From Hydractinia symbiolongicarpus (lineage: Eukaryota; Cnidaria; Hydrozoa; Anthoathecata; Hydractiniidae), in assembly GCF_029227915.1 (NCBI RefSeq), contig NC_079888.1:5281001-5345000 (forward strand): DNA of 64,000 nucleotides. Direction: 5' to 3'. The translations under genes and the position numbers were made by a program. Under the pieces are notes generated by a model. The model was not told the DNA's origin and did not search any database. It saw only the letters and a program-made list of their open reading frames with translations. Below are positions 10,201 to 22,805 of the stretch, piece by piece (the stretch's first letter is position 1; every line of letters begins with the position of its first letter).

Positions 10201-13200
10201 GAGTTTTTAGATTGAGTTATTTAGAGAAATTGCTATTTATGCATTTTGTTATGCAGTGGGTTCTCTGCACCCATTTCTAACACACAAAATACAGTATTAT
10301 TAGTCGATGTGTTGAAAAAATAATTTTTTGAGAAAAAATTAATAAATTTCAAGCAGCTCTTACAATTTATGATAAAATTTGTTCAATGTTTTCACGTTGT
10401 TGAGAATAAGTATGTTATGGAGAACCTAGTCCTGGCCTAAAAGTTTTGGGCTTTTACTCCTTGCCTCCCTAAGTCTGTTACAAAAAATGCGTTCTTTATT
10501 TCATTAATCAAGTAAAATTATCCTCAACAACTTTTTTTCAAACAAAACTAAAGCTTATCAAAAAAGCCAAATAAATAAGTCATAATTACAAAGAAAGTGT
10601 TTAAGGCTTTTGCAGATTGTTTTATTTTTTTTAAGAAGTCTTTGATAGTTTATAATTTTAAGGTCTCCTCTTAAACCACAAAAAACGTTTTGTATTTTAT
10701 TTTTTAAAAAGAAGGATCAGTGAATACTTTGTATATATTAATTGAATTAAGGGATAATCCTTTTCTAATATTTCAAACTTAGGAACAAGACGTGTTCATT
10801 GCAATATTGTTTACCAAGAATATGTTGCTGAACGTAACCATATTCACATGAATGCAACAAAGTGGGAAACCCTAACTGAATTTGTACAGTGGTTAGGTCG
10901 AGAGGGACACTGTGTTGTTGACGAGACTCCCAAGGGATGGTATATTGCTTACATTGACAAAGACCCTGAAGTAATAGCCAGACAAAAAGTAAGAAAGAAA
11001 CCCTTGTGTTGACATGTCACTTGATCAAAAACTGATTTTCATTCAATTTTTAAGAAATTTAATTTTAGTTTTTTAGTTAGAAAATATTCCTATACAAATC
11101 TTTGTTAATACGAAAATGCTTTACAAAGTCAAGCTTTTTAATTTTGATTTTTAGGCTGCACAAAGTCGTGAGAAGAAGGAATTAGATGACCAGGAAAAGA
11201 TTAGTATGTTCTCACTTCGAAAAATTTTACATAAATTGCAGGCATTCAGTACTTTGTTTCTAAACCTTGATCACTGCTGTATTTATTTATGCCCTTATTT
11301 TTGGAATAAACACCCATTTTTTGTTCATTCAGTTTAGCGTTTTAAACTCATGCTGTTTATGCTCATAAACAGCGATGACACTTTTTGAAACTAGTCTCTA
11401 AAAAGGCACTGTCATATTAATGCAATTTTAACCTTGATGTGTAAATGTTATATGTATGTGCGGTGATAAGTATTGTTAATAATTTAGGTAAATTTGTTGC
11501 CAAACAAGTTGAGAAAGCGAAAGAGTCGATTGGAGAAGTGGTAAAAATTTAAAACATTTATATTTTTATTTATTTTATTATTATTTCTGACATGTGTTTC
11601 ATTATGCTTTTCCACAAACCCACAAGCACAACTGCAGCCTAATTAGAAGTTCAGTGTAATTTCGCCATGCAGTTTCTATGTAGGGTTTGTGCACTGTATA
11701 TAAATGTGTAGATAATGAAAAAGAACATACGTTTTTAGAAAAACAACAACATGAACAATGTATAAATTATCTGTGTATAAATTTGATTAATATTTGTCAG
11801 TTAATACAGTATAATATTTGTCAGTTAATACAGTATAATATTTGTCAGTTAATACAGTGGAAAGTAAATGCATAGGTATGCGTAATTCATGGGTTGACAT
11901 GATACCATTGTGATATTTTGAGATAATAATGTTTCATTATTAAATGGCGAAAAATTAAAACATCTGACAATAGTATAAACCTTCTTATTCACCCTAACAA
12001 CACAAATTCAATATATTTAATTTTTAACTTTCATTATTTAGGCACAGCCAACATTTACCGAACTTCAACGGGAGGATGAGAACGAAAAAGGTGTGTGACA
12101 TACAATGCAAATTTGTGCTTCATATAAGTTTCCTCACAAAATTATTTTTTAATTATTTTAAAATAAAATTGATAAACGAAAATGTATCTTGCGAATTAAT
12201 ATAATGGATTTTTTTTACCAATGTGAACGTTAATTGTGAAAGAAATAATACCGTTATGTATTACAATCTCCACTGTAGATTTATGCATTTTTTAATCTGT
12301 AAAATTCTTACATATAAGAGGCTTTGCCATATTTCAATACTTTACGATGTTGCATCCAGTAGATCAATAATGTTTGCAATTTGTTTACAGTTCAATTTGA
12401 TTTTGGAAAAGCCAGTGCTTCGAAGAGTGATACCACTAAAGTGGATATGTGAGTTTTACTAATTGTTTTCGATATTTTAGCAGAAAATTTCTGTGTAGAA
12501 GATTGTAGCGATTTTTTCTTTTTAACTTTCTTTTAGTTCATCAGGTGCTAAAAAGTTGGAAAGTTTAATAAAAAAGACAGATAGTCAACCTAAAGTTTTC
12601 AAAGAGTGAGTAAATCTCCTAGTAGTTGACTTATTTAATGGAGATGGTGTAGCAGGCAAGCAGGTTTAGACAATAATATGCATATCTTTAGTGGTAATTT
12701 ACCTTTGTTAGGGGAGGAAGAGCCAGTTGTTAGGAAAGAATCCCCTATAGGACACTAAATGTTCTGTTTGTCGTAAATCTCACTATTCACAAATTCACAA
12801 TTCGCGTTCTAGTCTTTTTAATGAGGTATGTGGTATGGGTCCATAGAATGGTTGATTTTCTCAACACCTGCATAATCTTTTAAGCTTTTTAGTGGCATTT
12901 CTGATACGAGAAAACTCAGAGTAGATGAAACATGCTCCCAATCAAACGTTAATTGTTATTATTTTTAGGAAGCCCAAAAAGCGGAAATCAGCTTTGGATG
13001 AAATTCTAAAGGTACTGTGGTTTCTATGTTTAGTTATATTCCAGGTATAAAACATGAATAGCCACAGCTCCAAACTTCATACGTTTGTGTGCAACTTGCT
13101 TACCCTCCGTAGGACTAAATTTTGATTGGTTCTTAATAAAGATAAATACAGATACTATGGCTAGGAAAATTTACTTTTTGTGAGAAATAAATTTCGCGAA

Positions 13201-15551
13201 ATTAGCAAATTCCTAAATTTAGCGTTAAAAAGATATAGTTGTCTTTTTTTCTTACAAAAGCTTAGTGTATATCGTTATTTCAAAAAAGAAAAAATTCAAA
13301 ATTTTGCGAGAATTAATTCTGTAGCAAAAATCGAATGTAATAATTTTCGCTTGTCAGATGTTCTTGAAAATTAGAAATATTAATTTGCTAACGGTACTTA
13401 CACCTTTTTAGGAGGAAGAAGAGCGAAAGAAAAAACAAAAAGAATCGAGATTACCAAACTGGTTAACAAAAGTAATTTGTATTTGCTGTTTGTTGTTGTT
13501 GTTTATTTTTTATTTCTGTCTTTATGAATTCACTTTTACATGCACCTTTTTCTAATGCTAACAGTTCTTAAGGTCAAATTTATCCATCATTTAAACCTTG
13601 CGGCTACCCACTAGTTTTTTTTGTTAGCATGTGCACACTTTCACGAAATGCATGCGCTTCAAAAAAAAATTTGTGAGTTTTTTGCACTATAGCGAAAAAT
13701 GCAGTCAAATAGAAACAAGCCGTGTGTCTTGGTCTCTCAGGAATCTGAATAGTGATATATGTCTTGAATCAGCAGTTTATGTATATATAGTATTAAGAAG
13801 TATATAGCTAATTTCTAACTGGCTTCAACTAAAAATATTTGAGTTTGAAAAATGGTATTTTTAATTGAAGGATATTGTGGTGAAAATCATAACAAAGAAG
13901 CTGGGAGAGAAATATTACAAAAAGAAGGGTATTATAAAGGTAATTTTTAAAATAATGGAGAATGGAAAACTAGAGAAACGTTATTTCAACTCTTTAAAAA
14001 AGCCGTTATTTCATTTACTGTGCTCGCTGTATTAAATCATTGTCTGTTTTTCCTGGTATTTTTCTCTTACAGTTCAGCGTGCCGTGTTTAAGGAATCTTT
14101 CTTATTGTTCTTTAGGAGGTTAAGAACTTGTATATCGGTATTGTTGAATTGCTTGATACAGGCGATACTCTGAAGTTGGATCAAACACATTTAGAAACAG
14201 TGTTACCTGCTCCAGGTTCGTAAAACTCATTGACGAAACTCTTCCTTTTCGTTTTGTTGACATTCTTTCTTTGATAGTTGTTTTGCCACAAGGACAAAAT
14301 TTTCTAGCGTTTGCAATTTTAAAATTAATGTAATTGAGATTTTAAGTGAACTCAATTCGTTAATTTGTTCTTTTTTTGCATCGTTTTGTTTCCGTTGGTA
14401 ACTCATTTCCACTAAAAAAAATCGAAAAAGAAGAACATTTATTTGAACTGTTCCTACTTTAGGCCTTCGATGCCAATGTAATACATGTTAAGATGTTTGA
14501 TAGAAAAAGTTGATTTTTGAGTGAAGTCGATTCTGTTACAGGAAAATTAGTCAAAATCCTGAACGGTCGTCATCGTGGCGAAAACGCGACAATGGTCGGC
14601 ATTAACGAAAAATCTTTCACTGCTACTATCAAGTTGACAAGTGTACGTTGATTTTGTTGTTTTTTCAATGTGCAGATCTTTGCTGTACATCGCCTTTTTG
14701 GATATATTTATTTTTATTTTCTGGTGTCCGTTTTTTGTCATGTTTAGTCACTTTCTTTGATTGTTTAAGAAGTTTGATTTTTATACTTTTTTGAGAATTT
14801 GACTTTGATGCATAAAAATAGTAAGGGCACCAGCAGATATTCACCAAAATAAATACCGCAAAATATAAAGTTTCTGTTTTTCGCGAAAATAAACTTTTGA
14901 AACTTTCAACCACGCAGATTTATTCTGCGATATCCATGGAAACCCTTGCTGATAAAAATCCTTGTAAGCCCTTAAATCTTTAAGGGTGTATATTCCTGGG
15001 AAATCCATTGAGCTTAGCCAACCGTAAAAATTTATAATAAATAAAATGGAAGAAAAAAATGTGGTTGTTTTAAATCGCGATATTTTCTTCCCGGGAAAAG
15101 TATTTGACAATAAGTATAATACACTTTAATAGCAACGAACATGTTAGCTATAAGATTATAACTTAAAATCTTACAGCGTGGTAAAAACATTATATATAAT
15201 TTATTTGTAAAGGCAAGGTATATTGATTTCTATTTCTTCTTAATAATACTGCAAATCTGGAAGCCACGGAGATATTGAATAATTTTTATAGTACAGTTGT
15301 CCATGATCTGCTGCTTCATTTTAGCTATAGAATATATTGAGTGAAAATCGCCACACTCATCCCTCGTAGCCCCGTGATCTTATGCAAAAACGTGCACAAG
15401 AAACTCTCTTAAATATTTTCTTGTCAACTAAATTTTCTTTTAACTACGAAACGACTAGTTTCTTGATGACACTTGTTTGTTGCAGGGACAATCGAAAGGT
15501 GAAACAATTTCGAAGATAGCATATGAAGATATCAGTAAACTGGCTGTCTGA
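7290..15551 (+). CDS. KIN: KIN17 DNA/RNA-binding nuclear protein (15 coding exons, 393 aa)
   Basis: Exons, all with GT-AG borders and a continuous frame: 7290-7409, 9087-9181, 9299-9342, 10783-10988, 11155-11203, 11488-11540, 12042-12090, 12391-12448, 12537-12605, 12969-13011, 13412-13471, 13871-13939, 14116-14215, 14542-14642, 15486-15551 (stop). The sum is 1182 nt, 393 residues, equal to the length I recall for vertebrate KIN17. The N terminus (FLTPKAIANRIKAKGLQKLR) is the family signature. A C2H2-type finger follows (C30, C33, H46, H52), then the winged-helix region (HIHMNATKWETL, TPKGWYIAYID). A basic KPKKRK lies near 249-254. The C-terminal tandem SH3/KOW part (LDQTHLETVLPAPG, then AYEDISKLAV) ends the protein. 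The family acts in the nucleus in DNA replication and repair and in pre-mRNA metabolism. No disabling lesion was seen. No AATAAA was noticed soon after the stop. Confidence 0.96.
7724..8813. mobile_element. Candidate inverted-repeat insertion in KIN17 intron 1
   Basis: A 34 bp sequence at 7724-7757 recurs inverted at 8780-8813 with about 29 of 34 positions identical; the core ATTAAATTGGAGT is shared. The repeats bracket about 1.02 kb with no recognisable protein. Inside are a GGAGGGTGTTRCGACAA-like motif seen near 7858, 8338 and 8455, and a tandem array at 8020-8165. This looks like a non-autonomous DNA transposon that expanded the first intron. A convincing target duplication was not identified, so a chance or older inverted duplication is possible. 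Confidence 0.45.
8020..8165. repeat. Tandem repeat, about 45-50 bp unit, three to four copies
   Basis: Successive units read roughly TTTTAAAAGTTNTACAGCAAGAATTATTCTTGTGYTG and drift by substitution. Each unit contains a small inverted pair (CAAGAAT / ATTCTTG). It lies within intron 1 of KIN17 and inside the candidate insertion. Confidence 0.6.
11782..11860. repeat. 24 bp tandem repeat, three copies
   Basis: ATAATATTTGTCAGTTAATA followed by CAGT is repeated three times almost exactly within KIN17 intron 6. It is a simple minisatellite with no coding meaning. Confidence 0.8.
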
Positions 15552-15976
15552 TCATTCTGAAGTAAACCAAGAAGAGCACGATTAATACGAGATGGACTGC
15601 GTTCAAATGTTAGCGTGGTTATGAGGCAACCTTATTATGTTGGATGAGATAGCTTAAAACGTTCCCAGAAAGGCTTGATGGTTGCTGGATTGGTGGCTCC
15701 GCTTAAACATAGAACAGTCTACTTGTAATACTCTCCAGCATATAGCTACCTGTAACACCAGTGAAATGGTCAAATTTTTCAAAAAAAGGATATCGTTTTA
15801 ACATTAACATTTTAGAATCTGATGTAAAATATTTGTTTTAAAGAGTTTTATAGATTTTTTCCGCAATTAGTTATCAATAACTTGATATATTTGTTCAGCA
15901 ATCAACTGGCAATAACAAGTGCAAATCAAAGACAAAATATTGTTAGGTCATTTCTAGAAAACTCTGGATATAGAAT

Positions 15977-16110
15977 TTCTCTTCAATAATATCCGCCGTC
16001 TGTCTGTCTCTGCGCAAAATGATACGACAAGTAACGAGACACAAAATGTGGTAGATAAAGGACGGACGTTCGGGAATCCACAGGTGGTTTTATCCACGGA
16101 CCAAAAATCT
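15977..16110 (+). repeat. Diverged copy of a Helitron-like short repeat
   Basis: The block carries CCGTCTGTCTGTC, then GCGCAAAATG, and a late GGTGG...CCACGG fold. This order matches the well-formed 141 bp element at 59095-59235 and the inverted copy at 39197-39296. The ends have decayed, so limits are approximate. It sits about 430 bp downstream of the KIN17 stop codon. Confidence 0.45.
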
Positions 16111-16120
16111 CTCGCAACGC

Positions 16121-16223
16121 TATATTAAGGAGCCTAACGTGTTGGTAATTCGGGTATATTAAGGAGCCTAACGTATCGGTAATTCGGGTATATTAAGGAG
16201 CCTAACGAATCGGTAATTCGGGT
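16121..16223. repeat. 36 bp tandem repeat, three copies
   Basis: The unit TATTAAGGAGCCTAACG followed by NRTYGGTAATTCGGG occurs three times in a row with single-base changes. No coding meaning is seen. Confidence 0.85.
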
Positions 16224-16594
16224 AAACACCAAGACCAAGCTTATTTTTTTCTTAATTTTTTTATTTGTTTATTGTTTTAACAAATTTAACTTTTCTTTTT
16301 TAAAAAAAAAATCTGTTTTTTTTCCTTTTTTTAACTATATTTTTTTATCTCGTTTCCTTATTTTGTGTTTTATTTTTGTTTCTGGTGAACTACTTTAAAT
16401 ATATACCATACGGGTGTGTTTCAAACGCCATACCGAAAAACTGGGTTCCACAACCCTAAAGGAGGACCCAGGAATAATAGGGTTCAAATGTAACAAAGCA
16501 AAATAAATGAGAAAATAAGTTTTTCAAGATTAGAAGAAAGGAAGTTTTTTATTTTTCATATTAAACTGAAAAGCACGAAAAAGTGAAAATTGTT

Positions 16595-16667
16595 CGCCCA
16601 ACGTGGGGCTCGAACCCACGACCCTGAGATTAAGAGTCTCATGCTCTACCGACTGAGCTAGCCGGGC
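16595..16667 (-). tRNA. tRNA-Lys (anticodon CTT)
   Basis: On the - strand the 73 nt sequence starts GCCCGGCTAGCTCAGTCGGT, giving a normal acceptor stem and A box. The anticodon loop reads ACTCTTAAT with CTT in the middle, and the B box GGTTCGAGCCC is intact. The acceptor 3' strand GTTGGGC pairs with GCCCGGC, allowing G-T. There is no intron. The flanks differ from those of the tRNA-Lys in the cluster at 34074, so this is an independently placed copy. Confidence 0.96.
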
Positions 16668-19600
16668 TGCCATTATTTAAAACATAAATTTAAAAATTCA
16701 AAAAATTAAAAGCAAGTAAGAAAAAACACCGCATACTATAAAAAAACAAAAAGAAAAATCACTGTTACAACATTGCAACAACAAACTGCTGTGTATTTTT
16801 TTAATGCAGCGTCTTTTGCTTTCCCTGTATTCATAAAAGACGCCCGAGAAGTGCATTTTTCACAAAACACAATCTTTATTTTTACTAAAATTATTTTTTT
16901 TATTTTGACGAAAAATAATCTCGTGTAATGTCTATCAAAGAAACTTCTTTTTTGTTTAAAAAAGAAAAAAAGACAAAACGAAACGCATCAACAATTTGGA
17001 GCTTTGTGATTGCTACATTTTCTCTTATTGGTGCATGACGCAGCAAGACTCATAGTAACTGGTCACAAATGCCTTAGTTTCAACTTCACCACATGGACTT
17101 TTAACAATGTGATTTTAATGGCGTTTAGTTCGCCAATGGTGTTTTGTTTGCCAAGTTCTTCAAAAAGGTTGTTTGGAAAATACAATTGTTGGAAAAAAGA
17201 AAAAAGCTTGGACCTAATAATACTTATAATTATCTGTATTTAAATTTTAAACTACCTTTAAACTATAAATAACTCAAATTTTGAAAATTCGCGTTAATTA
17301 AAACCCCGTAAATTTAATCATCGCGTAAATCCCCCCTACGGTAATTAATTGATGGCGCTAAAAGAATCCCTTGTTAACCTTAATTCTTAAAAATAAGTTT
17401 TAAACGCCTTGGATATTTAATTATTTCAATAGAAATAAAAAGAGAAAAAACATGTTGAAATTTTAAAGCTCTTTAATCTTCTCCAAACCACACATTGTGT
17501 CAAAATTTTCTATGCGTTACCTCAATTGATAGTTTCCATTTGAAAAGCAACATCTTCAACACCACAATCACTGTCATCTCCGTTATCTCCACTTTCGTTA
17601 TCAATTTTACCCCAAGATTATGTAAAATCTCTTTTGAATTGTCAATAATTTACCAGGACAGTCCCATGCAACAGAAATTTTGATCGGCACAATCGACCCA
17701 ACAAGAAAAGAATGCTAATTCAAGCTACAACATAGAATCTGTTATGGTCCCCAAAAACATGACTTTCATTCTTCAAAAATTTGAAAAACAGCATTTAGTG
17801 AATACTTCACTACTTGTATCGTGAAAGAAATTGTCCCTTCTGGAGATGTCACAGCTATTACGGAGTTTTATACCACGCAGGTCTGGGCATTAGCGTAGCG
17901 CTTTGTAAGGACAAATTTTTTCCTATTTTTGTCATGATAGATGAAATTTAAAAACCTTGGCACATCAAGGTGATGACTGAAGTGTACCATCACTTTCAGC
18001 AGGTATCACCTATAACTTGACAGCTGTCCGTAAAAACAATAAAAACACTATCAAAGATAAACCTTTTTTAGTAATCTTTAGATGAGAATTTTAGACAGAA
18101 AGATAAAATACGTGCGATGACATTTCATTATTTCTTTTTTATTCTCCTAGTTTGAACTTGTAAAAAAATGTCTACCTTTATGAGAATTCGCGTTAATTAA
18201 ATACCATCTGAAAATTTGAAATTCGTTGACTCGCGTTAATTACTTTGAAATTTAATTTTAAAATTCGCGTTAATTGCTGATCGCATTAATTATAGGGCCG
18301 TTAATTACTTGCTTCGTTTTTTCGTGTAATAAGGTATTTTAAAAAAACTTAAGATAATTTTGAGAAACTCAAAAACTCCAAAATTTTAGGTTTACAAAAA
18401 ATGGCGCCATTATGATTTCTTTAGAAAAAAAACACCAAAAATGTCACTTCCTAGCACTTACTGATAAAGTAAGTTTGTCAAAAGAAATCAGAAAAACTAT
18501 GCGCAGATCCTGAGGAGACGGACGGACGGACGTCTGTATGTACGTCTCTTCTGGATCCTGGATTGAAGCTTCAGCGATTGAAAAAAGGGGAAACGACGAT
18601 TTTGGGTTAAAGGAATTTTTAGGTAAAGACAAAATCTCGGGCCATTTCATAACCTTTTTTGCGATCTTAATAGAACCATGAATAATATATTCGATACCTA
18701 CGAATCTCTCCCGCAAGATTTCAGCACTATACTCTCGTTAGTACGTCCCAAAATTAAACGATTAGACACCCATTTTCAGAATTCATTGTAACGGACATAA
18801 GCTAAGTTATGCAGGAATCTCTAAAAGATCCGACTTGATGGGTTTAACGGACGATTAGGCGGGAATATCAAAAATGTACGAAGAAAAGTTGATCTGCTCC
18901 AAGTGTTTACAATTTTCTGGGACATTATACTATACTTACAACGTGTTCTGCAGCATTGTTTTTCTAGTTGCTTGTGATGCAGACTTTTTTCACCTCGGTC
19001 AACCTTGGTAAGGTACGAAACGACTATAACAGCTATGTGTTGTCTGACTGTGACATGGGTGAACGATTTGAAAACAACAGCTGGAGAATTCGCTCTTACC
19101 TGAATATAATTTTGAACCACTCCTATATTTTTTGCAGGGTGATGACATTTCCCAATGTCATCACCCTGCAAAATAACAAGAACTTTTTTCTGGGCAAATT
19201 TGACAGAGAAGCAGCATCAAATATTCGCCTTTCATGTTGCAGACGTGTTATTAAGAACGCGGTCAGAATTCTGGTATCTTGTTGGCAAATTTTCTCTACT
19301 CCGATAGAAGCTAATGTTACAAATGTTCAGAAAAATATTCTTGCATGTTTGTCTCTACATAGTTAATCATTCCTGCAGGTTTTGTTGACAGTGAGAGCAG
19401 CGATGTTACTATTATTTGGGCGACTTACGCACTAAAAGATATAAGACTAATGTAGGAACCACGGGCTAAGGATAAAGTTGTGACTATATGAGAAAGCATA
19501 TAAAAGATTATTTGTCATCAGATTATCACAGAGAGACATAAAAAAATAGAAAAAAGGGATTAAGTGTATTATAATAATATATAAGCAGTTGTAATAGCTA

Positions 19601-20835
19601 TTACTATATGTAACTATTTTTAGTTAATACACAGGATTTTAACACATGTTTGAGCAGCAGGCAGAACTACTTGAACTAAACGAACTTATCCTCTGTGCAC
19701 TTGCACTCTAAGTTCTCCAAACTGTAAAAAGAATAGTTTTGGGTTAGCTCCATTATAGCATTTTAGTTAAATTGCCTGACTTCATTGCCTCCACTTTTTT
19801 GCATATTCTCGATCTTCTTTAAATTTGTTTCTACCAGTTTTGTCCTTTCCATTTTATCTTTTTGAAAATTGAGACTGTTATGGTGTCTCATTGGCTAAGC
19901 GCGAAAATTGAGACTGCCAGCCAATGTGATTGGCCGAATTGAAAATAAGATAGCGACGAAGAAGTGCTAGGCGAGGAGATGTCTGTTTTGGTCAAGTATT
20001 TGTTGGAATTTAGTGCTATAAGTACTCCGCTCTGTCCTTTATACTGTGTCCTCTATTTCTTGTAGGCTTTACCTTCCCCATTACCTCCATTTTGTGTATA
20101 AATCTGCACTAAAATGCCCCAAATTAGAGCTTTTAAGACGTCTTAGCTCACAGCAGGGTAGCTACTTAGCTGGCTATAGTATTAGCTGTAGCTAGCTGGG
20201 GCTAGGTTTGGGTTAAATAGTCGAATTCTCAAGCTTGTCACACCCATACATCGTTAAGGTTTTAGCCATTCAAACATACTCCCATAATGGCAATCTTTTG
20301 GAAGGAAGGAGGATGTGGAGTGTCCTATTATTGTATGTTTAACGTTTCAAATTCTATGTAAAACTGTCATGTCTAATGGTCTGGAAGATTAATCCATACA
20401 CACCATACATACGTACATAGATACTTTTGGCGTATAGCCGATAAACATGTGAAGTTTTCCAAGGATGTCACTGCTTATGCTAGCTATAAACATAAATTTA
20501 ATTTTTATTTATAGTCTCTTGCTCAGCTAACTTAGCATTACTGCAACAGTTTTTAAAATGCCGAAGACTGTTCCGTCCAAAAAGGATTGGCTAGTCCGAT
20601 TGCGATTATTTGCCAACAGAAATCTTAATTTCCAACGGGTGTCTGTGGCCTGCATGAGATACAAAGTGGCATCGTGAATTGATGAAAATTAAATCTTGTT
20701 GTCGTCACGATGCAACAAAATCAAAAGATCTTTTTGGTAACGTCATCGCATGTACATGTACCTATCAACAGACGGTAAGGCTGATTCCCAGGATTTGCAT
20801 TATTACATTTATTTAATGCTGACATAAATTAGAAG
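16668..20835. other. Intergenic stretch without a supported gene
   Basis: Four kilobases with no recognisable protein. Direct copies of an AATTCGCGTTAATTAA-like motif occur near 17288, 18186, 18228 and 18266, as if remnants of one repeat family frame 17280-18310. Open frames at 18444-18716 (-), 18821-19171 (-) and 18968-19366 (+) overlap one another and match nothing I know. A perfect hairpin lies at 19130-19173 and is listed separately. Confidence 0.5.
19130..19173. repeat. Perfect 20 bp inverted repeat with 4 base loop
   Basis: TTTTGCAGGGTGATGACATT is followed by TCCC and then its exact reverse complement. A perfect 20 bp stem is unlikely by chance. It could be a cruciform-forming site, the centre of a folded-back transposon or a hairpin transcript. 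Confidence 0.85.
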
Positions 20836-21637
20836 GACCTTGTAGTCGGAAAGTGGCCTTGTGGAGTTTGCAGGAAAGGGGTTGGTAGTAACTCAATTTT
20901 TTGTCAGACTTGCAAGCATTGGGTACATAAGAAGTGCAGTAGTATTAGTGGAAGGTTAAGAGCTGACATTCAGTTTGTATGCAAGCGTTGCAAAGGTGAG
21001 ATTATAGAGAATGAAGTTTTTCCAGCTTTATTATGTACAACAGTGGCTCGTTAGAGATAGTTGAGAACTTCTGTTACTTAGGTGATATGTTGGGCAGTGA
21101 AGGGGTGTTGGAAGAAGTGTTACTTGCAGGATAGGTTCTGCTTGGAAAAAGTTCAGAGAGTTACTTCCTTTGTTGACTAGGAGAGCCCTGTCAATTGAGG
21201 TAAAAGGTAGGTTGTATGAGGCCTGTGTAAGAAGTGTTATGTTGTACGGTAGTGAGACATGGGCAGTGAAGCAGGAAGATCTTGAGCGTTTAGAAAGGAA
21301 TGATATGAGAATGGTTAGGTGGGTGTGTAACACCAGTCTGAGAGACAAAAAGAGTTCAGATGAGCTAAGAAGCAGGCTAAGTCTCCAAGAATGGAGGAGG
21401 ATAATTGGGTAAGAAAGTGTAGAAACTTGATAGTTCCTGGGGCAAAGCCCAGAGGCAGACCGAGAAAGACTTGGCAGGAGGTTATAAGGACAGACTTGAT
21501 ACAGAGGAAGTTGAGTTTAGATCTAACACAGTCTAGAGCGGGTTGGACAGGGTCATTAATATACCCTGTCCAACCCATGCTAGCGTGGGTAATGCATTAG
21601 CATTACCCACGTTAAGCCGAGAATGATGATGATGATG
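20836..21637 (+). mobile_element. 5'-truncated LINE copy with (GATGAT)n tail, copy 1
   Basis: The + strand begins inside the zinc-finger segment (CGVCRKGVGS) of the same family as the copy at 26423-27998. It runs through the C-terminal region (SVMLYGSETWAVKQEDLERL, then RGRPRKTWQEVIRTDL) and ends CGTTAAGCCGAGAATGATGA before the GAT tail. Several frameshifts break it, so no full protein results. Near the 3' end the copy has an extra short inverted pair (GTGGGTAATGC / GCATTACCCAC). Truncation from the 5' side is the normal outcome of target-primed reverse transcription. Confidence 0.9.
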
Positions 21638-22487
21638 TAGAGACATGTGTATATCAAATTTGCATATATATTTAGCCTACCAAACCATCTTCAACACTAA
21701 CACCTCCACCCCCAACATCCGTTCATCGCACCTCAACAAATATCTCCACCTCACCTGCTTAAACTTCAGCCTCATCTACTGTAAGCCCGATAAAAGTGAA
21801 GCAAAGATTTACATATTACAAATCTCCACCAAAGGTATCAACCTTTTACATTTCTTTTTAAAAATAAGATGCAAAGCTTTTGTATATACTTATGTGTCTT
21901 GGAATCTTAAACGTTAGTCCGGGTCACGCATTGTTTTTGTCACAAGGATATTTGGATGAGGAAAAAAAACTTTACGTTAACTGTTAAAGTATAAGCTTAA
22001 GTTTACATTTTGTTAGCCAACACAAGCTTCGAGTATTGCAACAACAAAAGATATGAGTTATAAGAATGTCAAATTTATAGGGATAAGAGATTTCTTTACG
22101 TTAAGTTTAAAATATTGATTTTACCATTATATTTTGTTAGCCTGAAAACAACAAAATTGCACAAACTCAATCTGTAAGTGGTACTAATACATATAGTTTT
22201 TTTAGCAAGTCTTATATTTAAAATTTATATATATAATGGCTTGTTTATTTTAGTCTTTTTCCTCATCGTGTCAAACAAAGAATAATGTGGTGAGTGATGC
22301 GTTACCCAAGACACCACCAAAACCTGTAAGTGTAACTGTGTTAGTTTCATTTGATTGTGAAGATTGCAAATAAGCTATTTTAAAATATTTTGCAAAGATT
22401 TATTTTTAAATATGAGTAAGAAATGTGAAATCATGCAATCATGTCTTAAAAGACAGTTTTTGTAAGTTTTTATATATTGCATGTATT

Positions 22488-22532
22488 AGCATGGAAAACG
22501 GACGTTAAGCCGAGAATGATGATGATGATGAT
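22488..22532 (+). mobile_element. Extreme 3' scrap of the GATGAT-tailed LINE, copy 3
   Basis: About 45 bp: TTAGCATGGAAAACGGACGT, then TAAGCCGAGAATGATGATG. It matches only the last bases of the copies at 20836-21637 and 26423-27998, including the GAT tail. It is an extremely 5'-truncated insertion and lies next to the long (TA)n tract. Confidence 0.88.
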
Positions 22533-22568
22533 TGTTTGTTTTAGTGATTTATTTTGTAAACACATATG

Positions 22569-22805
<237 letters not shown>

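Noticed and set aside
18444-19366. Three overlapping frames of 90-132 codons as a gene
   Set aside because: They overlap on opposite strands, include the palindrome, and show no recognisable motif.
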